Shown in pieces: positions 1-8,067 of a stretch of 64,000 bases of DNA (within the stretch, counting starts at the first letter, position 1; each line of letters opens with the position of its first letter). The position numbers and the translations under genes were made by a program. Source of the DNA: Haladaptatus salinisoli (GTDB lineage: Archaea > Halobacteriota > Halobacteria > Halobacteriales > Haladaptataceae); contig NZ_CP085333.1 in assembly GCF_020614375.1 (NCBI RefSeq), positions 248,001 to 312,000 on the forward strand, given 5' to 3'. Under the pieces are notes generated by a model. That model was given only the letters and a program-made list of their open reading frames with translations, did not search any database and was not told where the DNA came from.

Positions 1-104
1 GCTGTCAGCGCATACACCGCCGTTCGGAGGGCGCCTACAAGTTGGTGACGGGTAGAACGGTCGTGTACGCGATGGTGATCCTGTTGGTCGTGTTCGCCTT
101 CCAT
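1..104 (-). CDS. N-terminal part of an unidentified protein cut by the window edge
   Basis: The frame opens with ATG at 104 and leaves the window after 34 residues without a stop. The visible part is polar and rich in His, Asp and Gln (it starts MEGEHDQQDHH) and then turns more hydrophobic (VGALRTAVYAL), which could be the start of a membrane segment. Its ATG lies three bases after the stop of the small membrane protein upstream, so the two are probably cotranscribed. No family could be recognised from so short a piece. Confidence 0.5.
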   Translation of the reverse strand, partial: MEGEHDQQDHHRVHDRSTRHQLVGALRTAVYALT

Positions 105-107
105 GTG

Positions 108-248
108 CTATCCCCAGTACGTCCGATATGCATCGTAGAGGATGATACCGAAAACGAGTACACCGACCGCTACGACCACCGTCGCAATGTTGAGCGAGAG
201 TGGATGGTGCCCTCCGGTACCACCGTGAATCGGACTAATTATATCCAA
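108..248 (-). CDS. 46-residue single-span membrane protein
   Basis: A TTG at 248 is the only usable start before an in-frame stop ten codons upstream. A glycine/histidine-rich head (residues about 8-16) is followed by one hydrophobic span (about 19-38) and a short tail ending RTYWG. It sits three bases upstream of the truncated gene at the window edge. Single-span subunits of this size accompany haloarchaeal heme-copper oxidases, but that link is only a size-and-topology resemblance. Size and start codon keep confidence moderate. Confidence 0.45.
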   Translation of the reverse strand: MDIISPIHGGTGGHHPLSLNIATVVVAVGVLVFGIILYDAYRTYWG

Positions 249-458
249 TATTGATGTCCTTTGGGGTACAGTCGCTTAAACGCTTTTGCCCGGTGATTTA
301 CTCGAAAGGAGCGCAAGGTAACGGAAGACGATCGTTCAAGAGATCGGTTGGGCTCAGTTCGCAGCTGCGGTCCTCCAATTAGACCCACTCTCCATCACCA
401 GCGCGTGGTTCCCGATTTTTGGATTCGTATCCTCACTCGAATGATTCGTCGGGAAATC

Positions 459-468
459 CTTTTATCAA
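459..468 (+). promoter_or_regulatory. Probable TATA box of the Tat lipoprotein gene
   Basis: CTTTTATCAA lies about 35 bases before the ATG at 498. This spacing fits archaeal TATA-directed initiation with a very short or absent leader, and it supports the ATG at 498 over the upstream in-frame start at 348. Confidence 0.4.
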
Positions 469-497
469 TCGGGACGCTAGCCCTGTTGACGATTATC

Positions 498-1736
498 ATG
501 GGAACGCGACGCCGCCTGCTCCAGAAGTTAGCGGGGGCGGTTGCTGGGATAGGACTCGCCGGGTGTTCCGCACTCATGGAGGACGACCCTCGAAAGCGTG
601 CGACACCGCTTGACCTTCCGGCCAACCCGAACGCCGACCGAGTTCCAAGCCGTCAACACGCCTGGAACGCCTTTTCCCGCTCGGATTCCGCAGGTAACTT
701 GCTTTTACCGCGTCACCATCTCATCCTGCTTCTCTCCCTCTCTTCGGAGCCGTCGGTCGACGCCGCCCGTCGCGTCGAGCGTGCGATGCGGACGTTGGAG
801 TCCGCGTACGACTGGTCGTCGGACGGTCTGTTCCATGTTCTCGCATGGGGGACGGAGTACTTCGCTCGTTTGGACGCCCTCGATTCGGCTCCGATTCATC
901 GCCCGACGGTCATTTCGCGAACCGACAATCCGAAGCTACTCGATTTCGATGCCGCATTGGTGCTCGCCAGCGACGCACCCTCGCACCTTCGGGCCGCCGA
1001 ATCGGCCATGTTCGGCGGGAATGAAAAACTCGGCAGCGTCGAAGTCGTTGATCGCCTACGCGACGTGTTCGACGTCGACGAACGACGCACGGGGTTCAGG
1101 GGAAGGGGGCTGCCAGTCGAACACACCGACGCTGAGGGGATCCCGAACAATCCGCCACTCTCCGAAAAAGACCGAATGTTCATGGGGTTTCGATCTGGCC
1201 TGCGAGGAACCCAGGCGAGTGAGGATCGTATTACCATCGAGTCAGGTGCGTTCACGGGCGGGACGACCATGCATCTCAGCCACCTTGAGCAGTCGCTGGA
1301 CGAGTGGTTCGACGCGCTCGACGAGAGCGAGCGCGTCGCACGAATGTTTTCTCCTGAGTTTTCACAGACCGATGTAGCGGGATTCACCGACGCTGTGCCG
1401 TTCGCCGACGCGGTGCGCGAACACGCTCGCGAGTACAACGTGGTTGGACACCAGGAGAAAGTCGCTCAGACGCGGCGGGACGGCAAGCCGGTTATTCTGC
1501 GACGCGATTTCAACACCGTGGACGGTGGTCACGCGGGCGTCCACTTCCTCGCGCTCCAACGGTCGCTCTCGGATTTCGAACGAACCCGAAAGGCGATGAA
1601 CGGCTGGTACCTTCGAGACGATAGTCCGTCGATCACCGAGCGAAAGAACAACGGTATTCTGAATTTCATCACTGTCGTTTCTCGAGCCAACTTCTACGTC
1701 CCACCGCGCGAGAAACGGGCGTTCCCGCGGCTCTAA
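498..1736 (+). CDS. Tat-exported lipoprotein related to Dyp-type peroxidases (DUF7405-like)
   Basis: The 412-residue protein begins with a twin-arginine signal (RRRLLQK at residues 4-10), a short hydrophobic stretch and a lipobox LAGC ending at Cys23, so it should be exported folded and lipid-anchored outside the cell. The body resembles the Tat-signal proteins of haloarchaea that share the ferredoxin-like fold of Dyp-type peroxidases; the C-terminal HFLALQRSLSDFERTR segment is typical of that group. No heme-binding residue was assigned with certainty, so peroxidase activity is not established. The open frame extends to 348, but the signal peptide and a TATA-like box at 459-468 support the start used here. 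It is transcribed alone; the genes downstream run the other way. Confidence 0.75.
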   Translation: MGTRRRLLQKLAGAVAGIGLAGCSALMEDDPRKRATPLDLPANPNADRVPSRQHAWNAFSRSDSAGNLLLPRHHLILLLSLSSEPSVDAARRVERAMRTLESAYDWSSDGLFHVLAWGTEYFARLDALDSAPIHRPTVISRTDNPKLLDFDAALVLASDAPSHLRAAESAMFGGNEKLGSVEVVDRLRDVFDVDERRTGFRGRGLPVEHTDAEGIPNNPPLSEKDRMFMGFRSGLRGTQASEDRITIESGAFTGGTTMHLSHLEQSLDEWFDALDESERVARMFSPEFSQTDVAGFTDAVPFADAVREHAREYNVVGHQEKVAQTRRDGKPVILRRDFNTVDGGHAGVHFLALQRSLSDFERTRKAMNGWYLRDDSPSITERKNNGILNFITVVSRANFYVPPREKRAFPRL

Positions 1737-1781
1737 GCGCACCGAATAAAATCGCAAATAATCCCCATTTCCGAGGCGTGG

Positions 1782-1985
1782 TCAATCTTCGAGCTCTTCG
1801 ATAAGTCGTTCTAGTTCTTCAGGGAACTCGATCTCTCCGTCGACCTCGCCGTGGTTAATCTCGTGCGGACCGGTGCCGTGATCCCAGATTTCATGTCCCC
1901 CGTACGTCTCGAATCCGACGCTTGGTCGCCAACCGGAGTCTTTGTGCGTCATGTGGTGACACTCATCGTGGAACGACTTATGCAT
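1782..1985 (-). CDS. Small His/Glu-rich protein of unknown function
   Basis: A 67-residue acidic protein with many histidines (HDECHHMTHKD near the start, HEINHGEV in the middle) and a charged helical end (ELERLIEELED). The histidines could bind metal, but no known site is recognisable. The ATG at 1952 (residue 12) is an alternative start. It lies downstream of the 2.1-2.9 kb operon on the same strand, separated by about 110 bases. A long overlapping open frame on the plus strand across 1851-2549 is not codon-like. Confidence 0.5.
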   Translation of the reverse strand: MHKSFHDECHHMTHKDSGWRPSVGFETYGGHEIWDHGTGPHEINHGEVDGEIEFPEELERLIEELED

Positions 1986-2095
1986 TCCCCTGTCACCCGG
2001 TTGCGAGCCAATTCACGGTTTTACGTCGATCGACCTCGCTCGCCTCTAGGCATGGGTGAGGACTTGATCACCGCACAAAAAGCCCACGCAGACGG

Positions 2096-2446
2096 TCACG
2101 GGAGATCGTCTTTCTGCGGTGCGTTCGGCGGGCGGATAGTATCGTCGTCCCGAAACGCGCCCGAGAACAGTTCGACGTGGAGTTCAAGGAGTTCAGCCTC
2201 TGACAATCCCGTTTCGTCTGCCTGTTGGCTCAACAACGTCGCTAATTCGTCGCTCGGTTCGTGGCGAACGGTTCGGTCCTCGATTTCGAACGTCACGTTG
2301 GTTGCGCCGGAGACGAGGTGTTCGATTTCGAGCAGTGCCTGTTCGGCCTTGGTTTCGAGCGCCTGGGTTTCGTCCATCAGGCGTCGATTCCCCCACTCCT
2401 GGGCGGCAGCGACGAATCTATCACCAACCTCGAATTCGACAGTCAA
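2096..2446 (-). CDS. Acidic protein of unknown function in a small operon
   Basis: 116 residues if translation starts at TTG 2446, whose last bases overlap the stop of the zinc-finger gene upstream (TTGA), a typical coupled junction. The frame is also open further upstream to 2518, but that part overlaps the zinc-finger gene in another frame and has a non-halophilic composition. The sequence is mostly helical and acidic, with a centre ALETKAEQALLEIEHL and a C-terminal GLSEAELLELHVELF segment. It has no recognised domain. Tight coupling to the CxxC protein and the membrane protein suggests a common job. Confidence 0.6.
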   Translation of the reverse strand: MTVEFEVGDRFVAAAQEWGNRRLMDETQALETKAEQALLEIEHLVSGATNVTFEIEDRTVRHEPSDELATLLSQQADETGLSEAELLELHVELFSGAFRDDDTIRPPNAPQKDDLP

Positions 2447-2592
2447 AACGAGACCCCCGCCTGTTCGTCGGCAAACGCTAGTTCCCAGAGAGTCGGTTCT
2501 TCGCACACCGGACACCACTGTCGATTTGTGCTCCCTTCCAAGTCTATGAAATCGCCAAGTTGGCCGCAGTTCTCACACTCGTAGTAGGTCAT
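2443..2592 (-). CDS. 49-residue two-CxxC zinc-finger protein
   Basis: Translation gives a compact protein starting MTYYECENCGQLGDF with two knuckles, CENC (residues 6-9) and CPVC (28-31). This is the classical arrangement of haloarchaeal zinc-finger micro-proteins and rubredoxin-like ribbons. The start ATG overlaps the stop of the membrane-protein gene upstream (ATGA), and its own stop overlaps the start of the next gene, so all three are translationally coupled. A structural zinc site is well supported; partner and function are unknown. Confidence 0.75.
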   Translation of the reverse strand: MTYYECENCGQLGDFIDLEGSTNRQWCPVCEEPTLWELAFADEQAGVSF

Positions 2593-2852
2593 CGTTCCGG
2601 TGGGAACCGTTCGGGCGTCGGAGATGTTTCTTCAAGCGCACCGTACAGGGCGATTAGCAAACCGAGGAAGACGAAGAGAACTGCCAGACCGACGAATCCA
2701 CTGAACGAGGACTGGCCGACGAAGTCACCACCGGTCCAGATCGACGGAATGGTATTGAAGATTCGGAACACACTCAGTACGACCCATCCGCCGAAGAGCA
2801 GGATGGCGGCCAACAGTACGGGCGATTGCTTGCCAGCGGTTTGTAGACTCAT
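2589..2852 (-). CDS. Two-span membrane protein, first gene of the coupled operon
   Basis: 87 residues from ATG 2852 (MSLQTAGKQS); an upstream in-frame start at 2885 would add 11 residues. Two hydrophobic segments, about residues 12-33 and 45-70, are separated by a short polar loop, and the C-terminus is polar and faces the side where the zinc-finger partner would be made. The stop overlaps the ATG of the zinc-finger gene. No named family was recognised; small two-span proteins like this are common in haloarchaea. Confidence 0.65.
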   Translation of the reverse strand: MSLQTAGKQSPVLLAAILLFGGWVVLSVFRIFNTIPSIWTGGDFVGQSSFSGFVGLAVLFVFLGLLIALYGALEETSPTPERFPPER

Positions 2853-2943
2853 GGGTTCTTCCCGTGGCACGAGGTAACACGCCAAGTGCCAAAAAACTAC
2901 TCCGCAATTTCGGCGGCGATCGCTTCCGATCTGCTGATGGATG

Positions 2944-3732
2944 TCATTCCGTGAGTTCCCAGTCAGCTTTTTCGGCGGCCTTCGCTAACGGAACGAATTC
3001 CCAGTCCGCGGCGGCTGCAATTTCTTCGTCCTCTGATTTGATTCCCACGAGAACCATTCGTTCGGCGAAGAACATCGAATGGCGGTCGATGCTTGCGAGA
3101 CGCTCCGCAGGCGTCGTCCCGCCCCCGTTGAAGAAGTCGAGATCAATTTGATTGGTGCGCTGAAATTTGTTGATGACGTGCGCAGGAACTCCACCCACGA
3201 GGCCGATCCAGTCTGCCCACTCAGCGGCGTCGACGACGACTGCGCGGAAATTGACGACTCGTTGTGCCGCCTCGTAGGTGAACGCCAACGTCATGTCGTC
3301 TACCTCTCCACCATGGGGGGCAACGGTCGACGGGTCTTCGGTCAGTTCATTCGACTGCTCGCCGGCGGTTACATCCGTACGTTCATTAGACGCTTCGGTG
3401 TCCCCAGCGGTCGGGGAACCATCCGTCTGGCTACCGGCGTTGCTAATATCTCCGGCGCCGGCTCCGCCAGATTCGACCGGAACGCCGACCGGTTTATCCT
3501 CGTTTTCACGCGGCACGCGTGGGAGCGAATTCGAACTCGTATTTGCAGTCACTGAATCGTCGGTTTCGCCATTCGTGGTCGTGTCGGATTCCGAGTTCGA
3601 CGTTGCAGTCGTGGTCTTTGAGTCATCTGTCGGGTCGCCTTTTTCGCGCCAAAACCAATCCCCCGGTTTCGGAGCCTCTTCGGCGGTGGCCTCGTCCGCC
3701 TTCATCTCATCGAGGTCTATTCTATCTGTCAT
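2944..3732 (-). CDS. DUF7124-domain protein with long disordered N-terminus
   Basis: 262 residues. Residues 1-140 are low-complexity, rich in Ser, Thr, Asp, Glu and Gly, with a short aromatic patch PGDWFWREKGD near 23. Residues about 145-262 match the haloarchaeal DUF7124 fold (start DDMTLAFTYEAA, end WEFVPLAKAAEKADWEL). The ATG overlaps the stop of the aldehyde oxidoreductase gene upstream, so the two are coupled. DUF7124 has no assigned function; the coupling suggests a partner or regulator of the oxidoreductase, which is inference. Confidence 0.75.
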   Translation of the reverse strand: MTDRIDLDEMKADEATAEEAPKPGDWFWREKGDPTDDSKTTTATSNSESDTTTNGETDDSVTANTSSNSLPRVPRENEDKPVGVPVESGGAGAGDISNAGSQTDGSPTAGDTEASNERTDVTAGEQSNELTEDPSTVAPHGGEVDDMTLAFTYEAAQRVVNFRAVVVDAAEWADWIGLVGGVPAHVINKFQRTNQIDLDFFNGGGTTPAERLASIDRHSMFFAERMVLVGIKSEDEEIAAAADWEFVPLAKAAEKADWELTE

Positions 3733-5507
3733 TGTCCAATCGAATGTTCGGCAATCGGTGTCTGATCATCGACGGCGTCAGTTAAGTCGAGTCGGTCGAG
3801 AAGCGTTCGGGTCGGATATCCTGCGTCACTCCAGTCTCGTACTGCATAGTAGCGCTCTCGCAGTGATTCAAACGCGGCAGGATCGATGCTGTGGCCGTCT
3901 GTCGGACCGCCGGAGAGCGGTTCTGTGAACACCTCCGGGAGGGAATCGTCCTCCTTCGAGAACCCTTCTCGAACGTTAAATAATCGAATCAGCGTCCACA
4001 CCCGTTCGCCGACGAGCCAAAGCTCGCCGGGGTCGTACTCTCGGCCCACGGCCGCCAGCCACTCCGCGCCGAGGTCGTCCCAGAGAACCTCCCCTATAAA
4101 GTCGTCCGCGATAAGACTCCAGAGGACAGATCGGATGTTCTGCTCGGTTACGACGATCCGAACTCGATCCTCGTCAGTCCAATCCTCGCCGAACACTTCC
4201 GTTTCCACAGGACGCGCACGTCGATGACACCCTCCTCGATCGCTCGTTGCGTATGCGAGCGCCATCCCCTTCGCCCCACGAGGATCGTATGCAGGCAATT
4301 CCATCGCCTTCACCGTTGGGACGAGATTTTCTCCCCCGAACGTAGCGATGGCCGCCGCAACACCATCTGCCAGCGCGTCGCCCAGCGGTGTCGCCCTCGT
4401 CGCGATTTCCTCGATGAGCGTCCGTGCGGCCTCCGCATCCCCGAACCCAAATTCCCGATCAATGACGTCGTTTTGACTGGCTCGAATCGCCCACGCGACC
4501 GCATTTCCCGCACTGATGACGTCGACACCGAGCCGATCGCAGGTTTCGCCCACTGCCACTATCATATCGAACTCATCAATGCCGAGTTCGGCACCGAGAC
4601 TCATCGCCGTCGCACCGCGGGGGACGTACGTCCCTTCGTCGGTTTCGATTCGGAATCCACCCGGAATACTGCCGTTCTTGTGTTCGCGCTCGGTGGCCGC
4701 CTCGTGCGCTGCCTCAATGCCGATATCGTCGGTCTTCTCGAACTGTCCCTGTTGCCAGCCCCGAGTCGAGAGAACGCCGACTTCGTTCGCGAAGTCTACA
4801 GTCTCTAACGTTCCGCTCACCCGTTGCCACTTTCCGACATCGTCTTCCCGGTATCGATCGACGTACTCCGCCCGCAACTCGGGGAGGTCGTCTGGTCTAT
4901 CTCCTTTCGCGACGATTGCTTTGAGCCGTTTTGCACCCATGACCGCACCGGCACCGCCCCGTCCGGCGTGATGCTCGGCTCCATCGGACGCGATAGTCGC
5001 AAATCCAATACGGTGTTCACCAGCCGATCCGATGCACGCGACTGCGGCGTCCGGAAATGCATGGCACGCTTCCACTGCGTCCATTCCCCATACGTCTCCA
5101 GCCGGTGTAATAGTCGCATTTCCGTCCTCAAGTTCGATGATAGCCGGTTCGTCGGCGTGACCGCTGACAAGCAGTCCGAGGTGGTCGCCGAGCGCGCCCG
5201 CGAGATTGCCTGCGAACGTCCCACCGCTGTAGGAGTCGAGGAACGCCCCTGTCAGTGGCGACTTCGTTATCGCGGCGTATCGAGGGTCGTCGGGTAAGAG
5301 CCCCGACAGTGGCCCCGTCATAAATAGTAACACATTATTCGGCCCAAGTGGGTCTGTTCCGGCGTCGAGTTCCTTATATAGATACCGAGCACCGAGCCCT
5401 TTCCCCCCGATGAATCGACGTTGCCAGTGAGCAGGCACTTGCTCACTCTTGATCGCGCCGGTCGACAAATTCACCCGAAGCATTCTCTCGGGGGTGCCCG
5501 TTGTCAT
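3729..5507 (-). CDS. Aldehyde ferredoxin oxidoreductase family protein lacking the cluster cysteines
   Basis: 592 residues from ATG 5507. The N-terminal domain is typical of tungsten-pterin AORs (GGKGLGARYLY near 35, NNVLLFMTGPLSG near 58, AGRGGAGAVMGAKRLKA near 182). Family members hold a 4Fe-4S cluster by a CxxCxxxC motif plus one distal Cys. Here the first motif is replaced by NGSIPGGF (about 278-285) and the distal one lies in a Cys-free segment (SVLWSLIADDF). The pterin half is preserved but electron transfer by the usual route seems impossible. It could be a pseudoenzyme, an enzyme with another electron exit, or a ligand-binding derivative. It overlaps the DUF7124 gene by ATGA and follows the YjiH-like gene at one base. 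Confidence 0.85.
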   Translation of the reverse strand: MTTGTPERMLRVNLSTGAIKSEQVPAHWQRRFIGGKGLGARYLYKELDAGTDPLGPNNVLLFMTGPLSGLLPDDPRYAAITKSPLTGAFLDSYSGGTFAGNLAGALGDHLGLLVSGHADEPAIIELEDGNATITPAGDVWGMDAVEACHAFPDAAVACIGSAGEHRIGFATIASDGAEHHAGRGGAGAVMGAKRLKAIVAKGDRPDDLPELRAEYVDRYREDDVGKWQRVSGTLETVDFANEVGVLSTRGWQQGQFEKTDDIGIEAAHEAATEREHKNGSIPGGFRIETDEGTYVPRGATAMSLGAELGIDEFDMIVAVGETCDRLGVDVISAGNAVAWAIRASQNDVIDREFGFGDAEAARTLIEEIATRATPLGDALADGVAAAIATFGGENLVPTVKAMELPAYDPRGAKGMALAYATSDRGGCHRRARPVETEVFGEDWTDEDRVRIVVTEQNIRSVLWSLIADDFIGEVLWDDLGAEWLAAVGREYDPGELWLVGERVWTLIRLFNVREGFSKEDDSLPEVFTEPLSGGPTDGHSIDPAAFESLRERYYAVRDWSDAGYPTRTLLDRLDLTDAVDDQTPIAEHSIGQ

Positions 5508-5508
5508 C

Positions 5509-5970
5509 TCATAGCATATTGGGGACGACAATGTTAAGAATTGCCCTAACAGTGTAGGTAAACAGTCCAATGACGCCAAAAGGAATGATAACGCCGACGC
5601 TGTACACGAGTGATCCCCACATCAAGCCGCCGGTGCCGGATGTATGGAGCATCTCAGGGCCAAGTTTGAATAACATGATCGGTGCCAGAAGGAGTCCGGC
5701 TATTCGAAGTCCCCAAAAGACGTTCAATATCTCGAAATAGGAGAGGTCATACCCTGCAAATCTACCGTCACCGAGCATTGCGAGCGTTGTGATGACACCG
5801 CCGGTGATGATAGCTAGCAAATAAACACCAATTGCGGTCGGGAACGTCTCGGTGATGAAACTGACGGCGATATCGAACAGTACCGTGATTTCTCCTTGGT
5901 ATGGAACCGGGAGGAGAAAGAACACCCCACCGATAAGAAATGTGACGACGAACTTTAAGACTGGTTGCAT
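5509..5970 (-). CDS. YjiH-like membrane protein, N-terminal third only
   Basis: 153 residues with four to five hydrophobic segments. The beginning (KFVVTFLIGGVFFLLPVPY) matches the start of YjiH/nucleoside-recognition (Gate) permeases, which are normally about 430-460 residues, but this protein ends after RAILNIVVPNML. The frame is open and sensible for another 30 codons before the ATG without a start (it includes DDIDLNDFAM), so the 5' end may also be damaged or use an unusual start. It abuts the AOR gene. It may be a truncated remnant or a short standalone version; the stop is clean and the reading frame undamaged. Confidence 0.5.
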   Translation of the reverse strand: MQPVLKFVVTFLIGGVFFLLPVPYQGEITVLFDIAVSFITETFPTAIGVYLLAIITGGVITTLAMLGDGRFAGYDLSYFEILNVFWGLRIAGLLLAPIMLFKLGPEMLHTSGTGGLMWGSLVYSVGVIIPFGVIGLFTYTVRAILNIVVPNML

Positions 5971-6177
5971 GGCGAAATCATTGAGATCAATGTCGTCAAT
6001 GCTTCGCTGCGATGGTTCAGTGTTCGTTGTGTAAAGGATGCTTTCTTTGGAAGCCGTTGGTTAACTATTTGCACGAGCATAGTTATTAAAACACCCTCCT
6101 AATGGAGCTGCACTTTTACTTATTAAATTGCAAGACGCGGCTCGTACTAAGATCCGATGTCGAGCCCCTAGTGAAGC

Positions 6178-6326
6178 CACGAACGCGGTTGTGGACACCT
6201 CGAATTGACACAGGTTGGGGCGGATGTTTTACGGCTACGCGTAAGTACGGCAGTTGTATCGGCGGCTATCAGCTACAACCCAGCGGGAGGGGGAGAGCGG
6301 GTACCGGCCACCGCGTTTGTTGTCGG
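6178..6326 (+). repeat. Dispersed repeat R, copy 1
   Basis: This stretch is closely repeated at 13555-13643 (3' part) and 15116-15262 (full length). The best conserved core runs from GTAAGTACGGCAGTTGTATC to the end, with GGTACCGGCCACCGCGTTTG near the 3' end. All three copies have the same orientation. It lies in the otherwise gene-free 5971-6460 interval. No terminal inverted repeats or target duplications are obvious. Confidence 0.7.
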
Positions 6327-6460
6327 AACCTTGTGATGAATCACTAGTCACAAGGCGGGACTGTCAACGTCCGTGTCTGTTTGTTCGACGTAGTACAACG
6401 GATTCGAATCACGTGGCATCGGGAGGTGAATACCCTACACGCTCGGTATCCACAGCCAGG

Positions 6461-7009
6461 TTACGGAAGTGATTCGGTAGCTTCGAGAAGATCTTCATCC
6501 GTTCGCCATCGATACAACCGACCCTCTTTGTCGAAGAGGTCAAAGACGCCGTCTTGCATCCATCCAAACGGATGTTCTTCATCATCATATTCACGTTTGA
6601 GAACGTGACTTTTCGAAAAGTACTCTGTAGTGCCGACGAGCAGGCCTTGTTCGACGAGGAAGTCGCTTGGATCCTTCTCGGCGACGCCGACGAGGTACGT
6701 AACGAGGTCGGCAATGAGACAAAATTTCTGGATGCTGTTATCCCATTCACCACGGATATCGACCATCCGGAACGCGTAGGCGTCCTCACGACGGTTCAAG
6801 CGGTCGGTGACGAGGTTGAGTCGGCGAATCGGCTCGCGATCGTAGTTCCCGAGGACGAAGTATGAACGGTCATTTTCGTAGACTGGTGTGAGCTCACTCA
6901 GCGTTTGAATTATCTCTTCGTTGTCGGCCAGCGAGATCTCATCGTGGTCGAGTTGAGTAGTTGCGCTCGTGAGAATGTCATCTGGAATCGACGACTCTCC
7001 GTCGGGCAT
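6461..7009 (-). CDS. Hypothetical protein divergent from a winged-helix regulator
   Basis: 182 residues, acidic, codon use typical of the window, no signal peptide or membrane span. The middle part (IQKFCLIADLVTYLVGVAEK) is hydrophobic and helical; the end carries GRLYRWRTDEDLLEA. It shares a 127-base intergenic region full of palindromes with the winged-helix gene at 7137, so that regulator probably controls it. No family recognised. The end of the gene lies just after repeat copy 1. Confidence 0.65.
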   Translation of the reverse strand: MPDGESSIPDDILTSATTQLDHDEISLADNEEIIQTLSELTPVYENDRSYFVLGNYDREPIRRLNLVTDRLNRREDAYAFRMVDIRGEWDNSIQKFCLIADLVTYLVGVAEKDPSDFLVEQGLLVGTTEYFSKSHVLKREYDDEEHPFGWMQDGVFDLFDKEGRLYRWRTDEDLLEATESLP

Positions 7010-7040
7010 ATGGGACTCATATTACGAAGACAGTAAAGAG

Positions 7041-7105
7041 TTTACTAAGTAATTTACTGGTGAAAAAGAGGTTGTTTACCCTGGGGTAATTTACTCTAGG
7101 GTAAA
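7041..7105. promoter_or_regulatory. Cluster of operator-like palindromes between divergent genes
   Basis: Two adjacent 16-base near-palindromes, TTTACCCTGGGGTAAT (7075-7090) and TTTACTCTAGGGTAAA (7090-7105), together form a larger inverted repeat. A related half-site pair TTTACTAAGTAA lies at 7041-7052. The shared core is TTTAC-N6-GTAA. The site lies between a hypothetical gene and a winged-helix regulator starting at 7137, 31 bases downstream, which makes autoregulation likely. Binding by that protein is inference. Confidence 0.6.
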
Positions 7106-7136
7106 CTACTTGTGGAGTCAGTCCGTAGTTAGTATC

Positions 7137-7568
7137 ATGAGCACTGATTTGGGAACGAGTGAGAGCGCAGACGCCCGCGAACTAGTGCACTTCGTGACCC
7201 AACAAACGCGGTTTGCGCTCGTCACCAATATTCTGCAGCATCCACAGCAACTCCCGTCGATGTACGAGCTAGAGCAGCTCAACCCGAGCGTTAGCGATGC
7301 CACCGTTTACAAACACATCCAGAAGCTGATCGACGTTGGAATCGTGAAAGAGGTTGCACTTCCCGACGACCAGCGCCGACAAGGGTATCCTTGGAAGTTC
7401 TATGGACTGACCGATGAAGGCCGTGAATTCCTCGAGGCGCACAACCTCCTCGAAGCCGAGGAAACGCTCCAACGTATCTACGAGACGATTTCTGACAAAC
7501 CCGATAAAATGGTCAAGTACGAAAACGCCCCTCGTCCTGGTACTCTAGTGACCGACGACGATTCATGA
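7137..7568 (+). CDS. Winged-helix transcriptional regulator
   Basis: 143 residues from ATG 7137. A helix-turn-helix spans about residues 30-85 (NPSVSDATVYKHIQKLID is the recognition region), followed by a wing with VALPDDQRRQGYPWKFYGLTD and a C-terminal helix likely used for dimerisation. The pattern is that of PadR/ArsR-type single-domain regulators common on haloarchaeal accessory replicons. The palindrome cluster just upstream is the natural operator candidate, giving control of itself and the divergent 182-residue protein. No ligand or metal site is visible. Confidence 0.8.
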   Translation: MSTDLGTSESADARELVHFVTQQTRFALVTNILQHPQQLPSMYELEQLNPSVSDATVYKHIQKLIDVGIVKEVALPDDQRRQGYPWKFYGLTDEGREFLEAHNLLEAEETLQRIYETISDKPDKMVKYENAPRPGTLVTDDDS

Positions 7569-7717
7569 GTGATGTGACCTATACTCGCTGCTATGGCAGA
7601 TCTCGCAGAAATCCCTGCTCTGCAGTTGCTTACAGCAACTGGCTAGCTACTGATCCCTGAATCAGTGGATGCAGCGCTCGAAGAAGGCGGGACCCCACCT
7701 GATAGTAGTTTATAGTG

Positions 7718-8067
7718 CATACCCGCGTCTTCAGGCGCGAGTCGAACGATAGGCCGGGGCGATACACCGCCGTCGGTTGCCGGGCGGGATATCCAACGGG
7801 GGTACGTTTAAGCGTCTGTACTACGTGTTTAGACGTGCTACTCCGACGGAGAGAGGCATACCAGAGAACACACGTCTGTCGATGACTCGGTCGGAGATGG
7901 GGCCTATGTGACCGGGCCATAGCCCTATCACGGGAGGTAAACCGAGAGGTTCCCCCGGTGTGTCGCCGGTTCCTGTGAGAGTGCGGGTTAGAACCGCGAA
8001 GGCCACTGGCCGATATCCCATGGTGGGATGCCACGCCGTAAACGGCGTGGAGGAGGTCACTCACTAA
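7718..8067 (-). mobile_element. MITE-like element with IS200/IS605-type end hairpins
   Basis: At one end CCACGCCG-TAAA-CGGCGTGG (8031-8050) forms an 8-bp stem followed by the GGAGGAGGTCA signature. At the other end CGCG-TCTTCAGG-CGCG (around 7723-7739) forms a shorter hairpin. These paired subterminal hairpins with the TGACCTCCTCC context are the ends of haloarchaeal IS200/IS605 elements. The interior of about 300 bp carries no transposase; open frames here have no halophilic character. Related hairpin-ended elements occur at 31.98, 47.28 and 53.70 kb. Confidence 0.55.

Noticed and set aside
42..254. 70-codon plus-strand frame at the left edge
   Set aside because: It is antisense to two better minus-strand frames and has a mixed, non-halophile composition.
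1851..2549. 232-codon plus-strand frame
   Set aside because: Shadow of the minus-strand operon, very Ser/Arg-rich and without domain character.
7630..8064. 144-codon minus-strand frame
   Set aside because: Lies inside the hairpin-ended MITE-like element and is basic and low in acidic residues, unlike haloarchaeal proteins.
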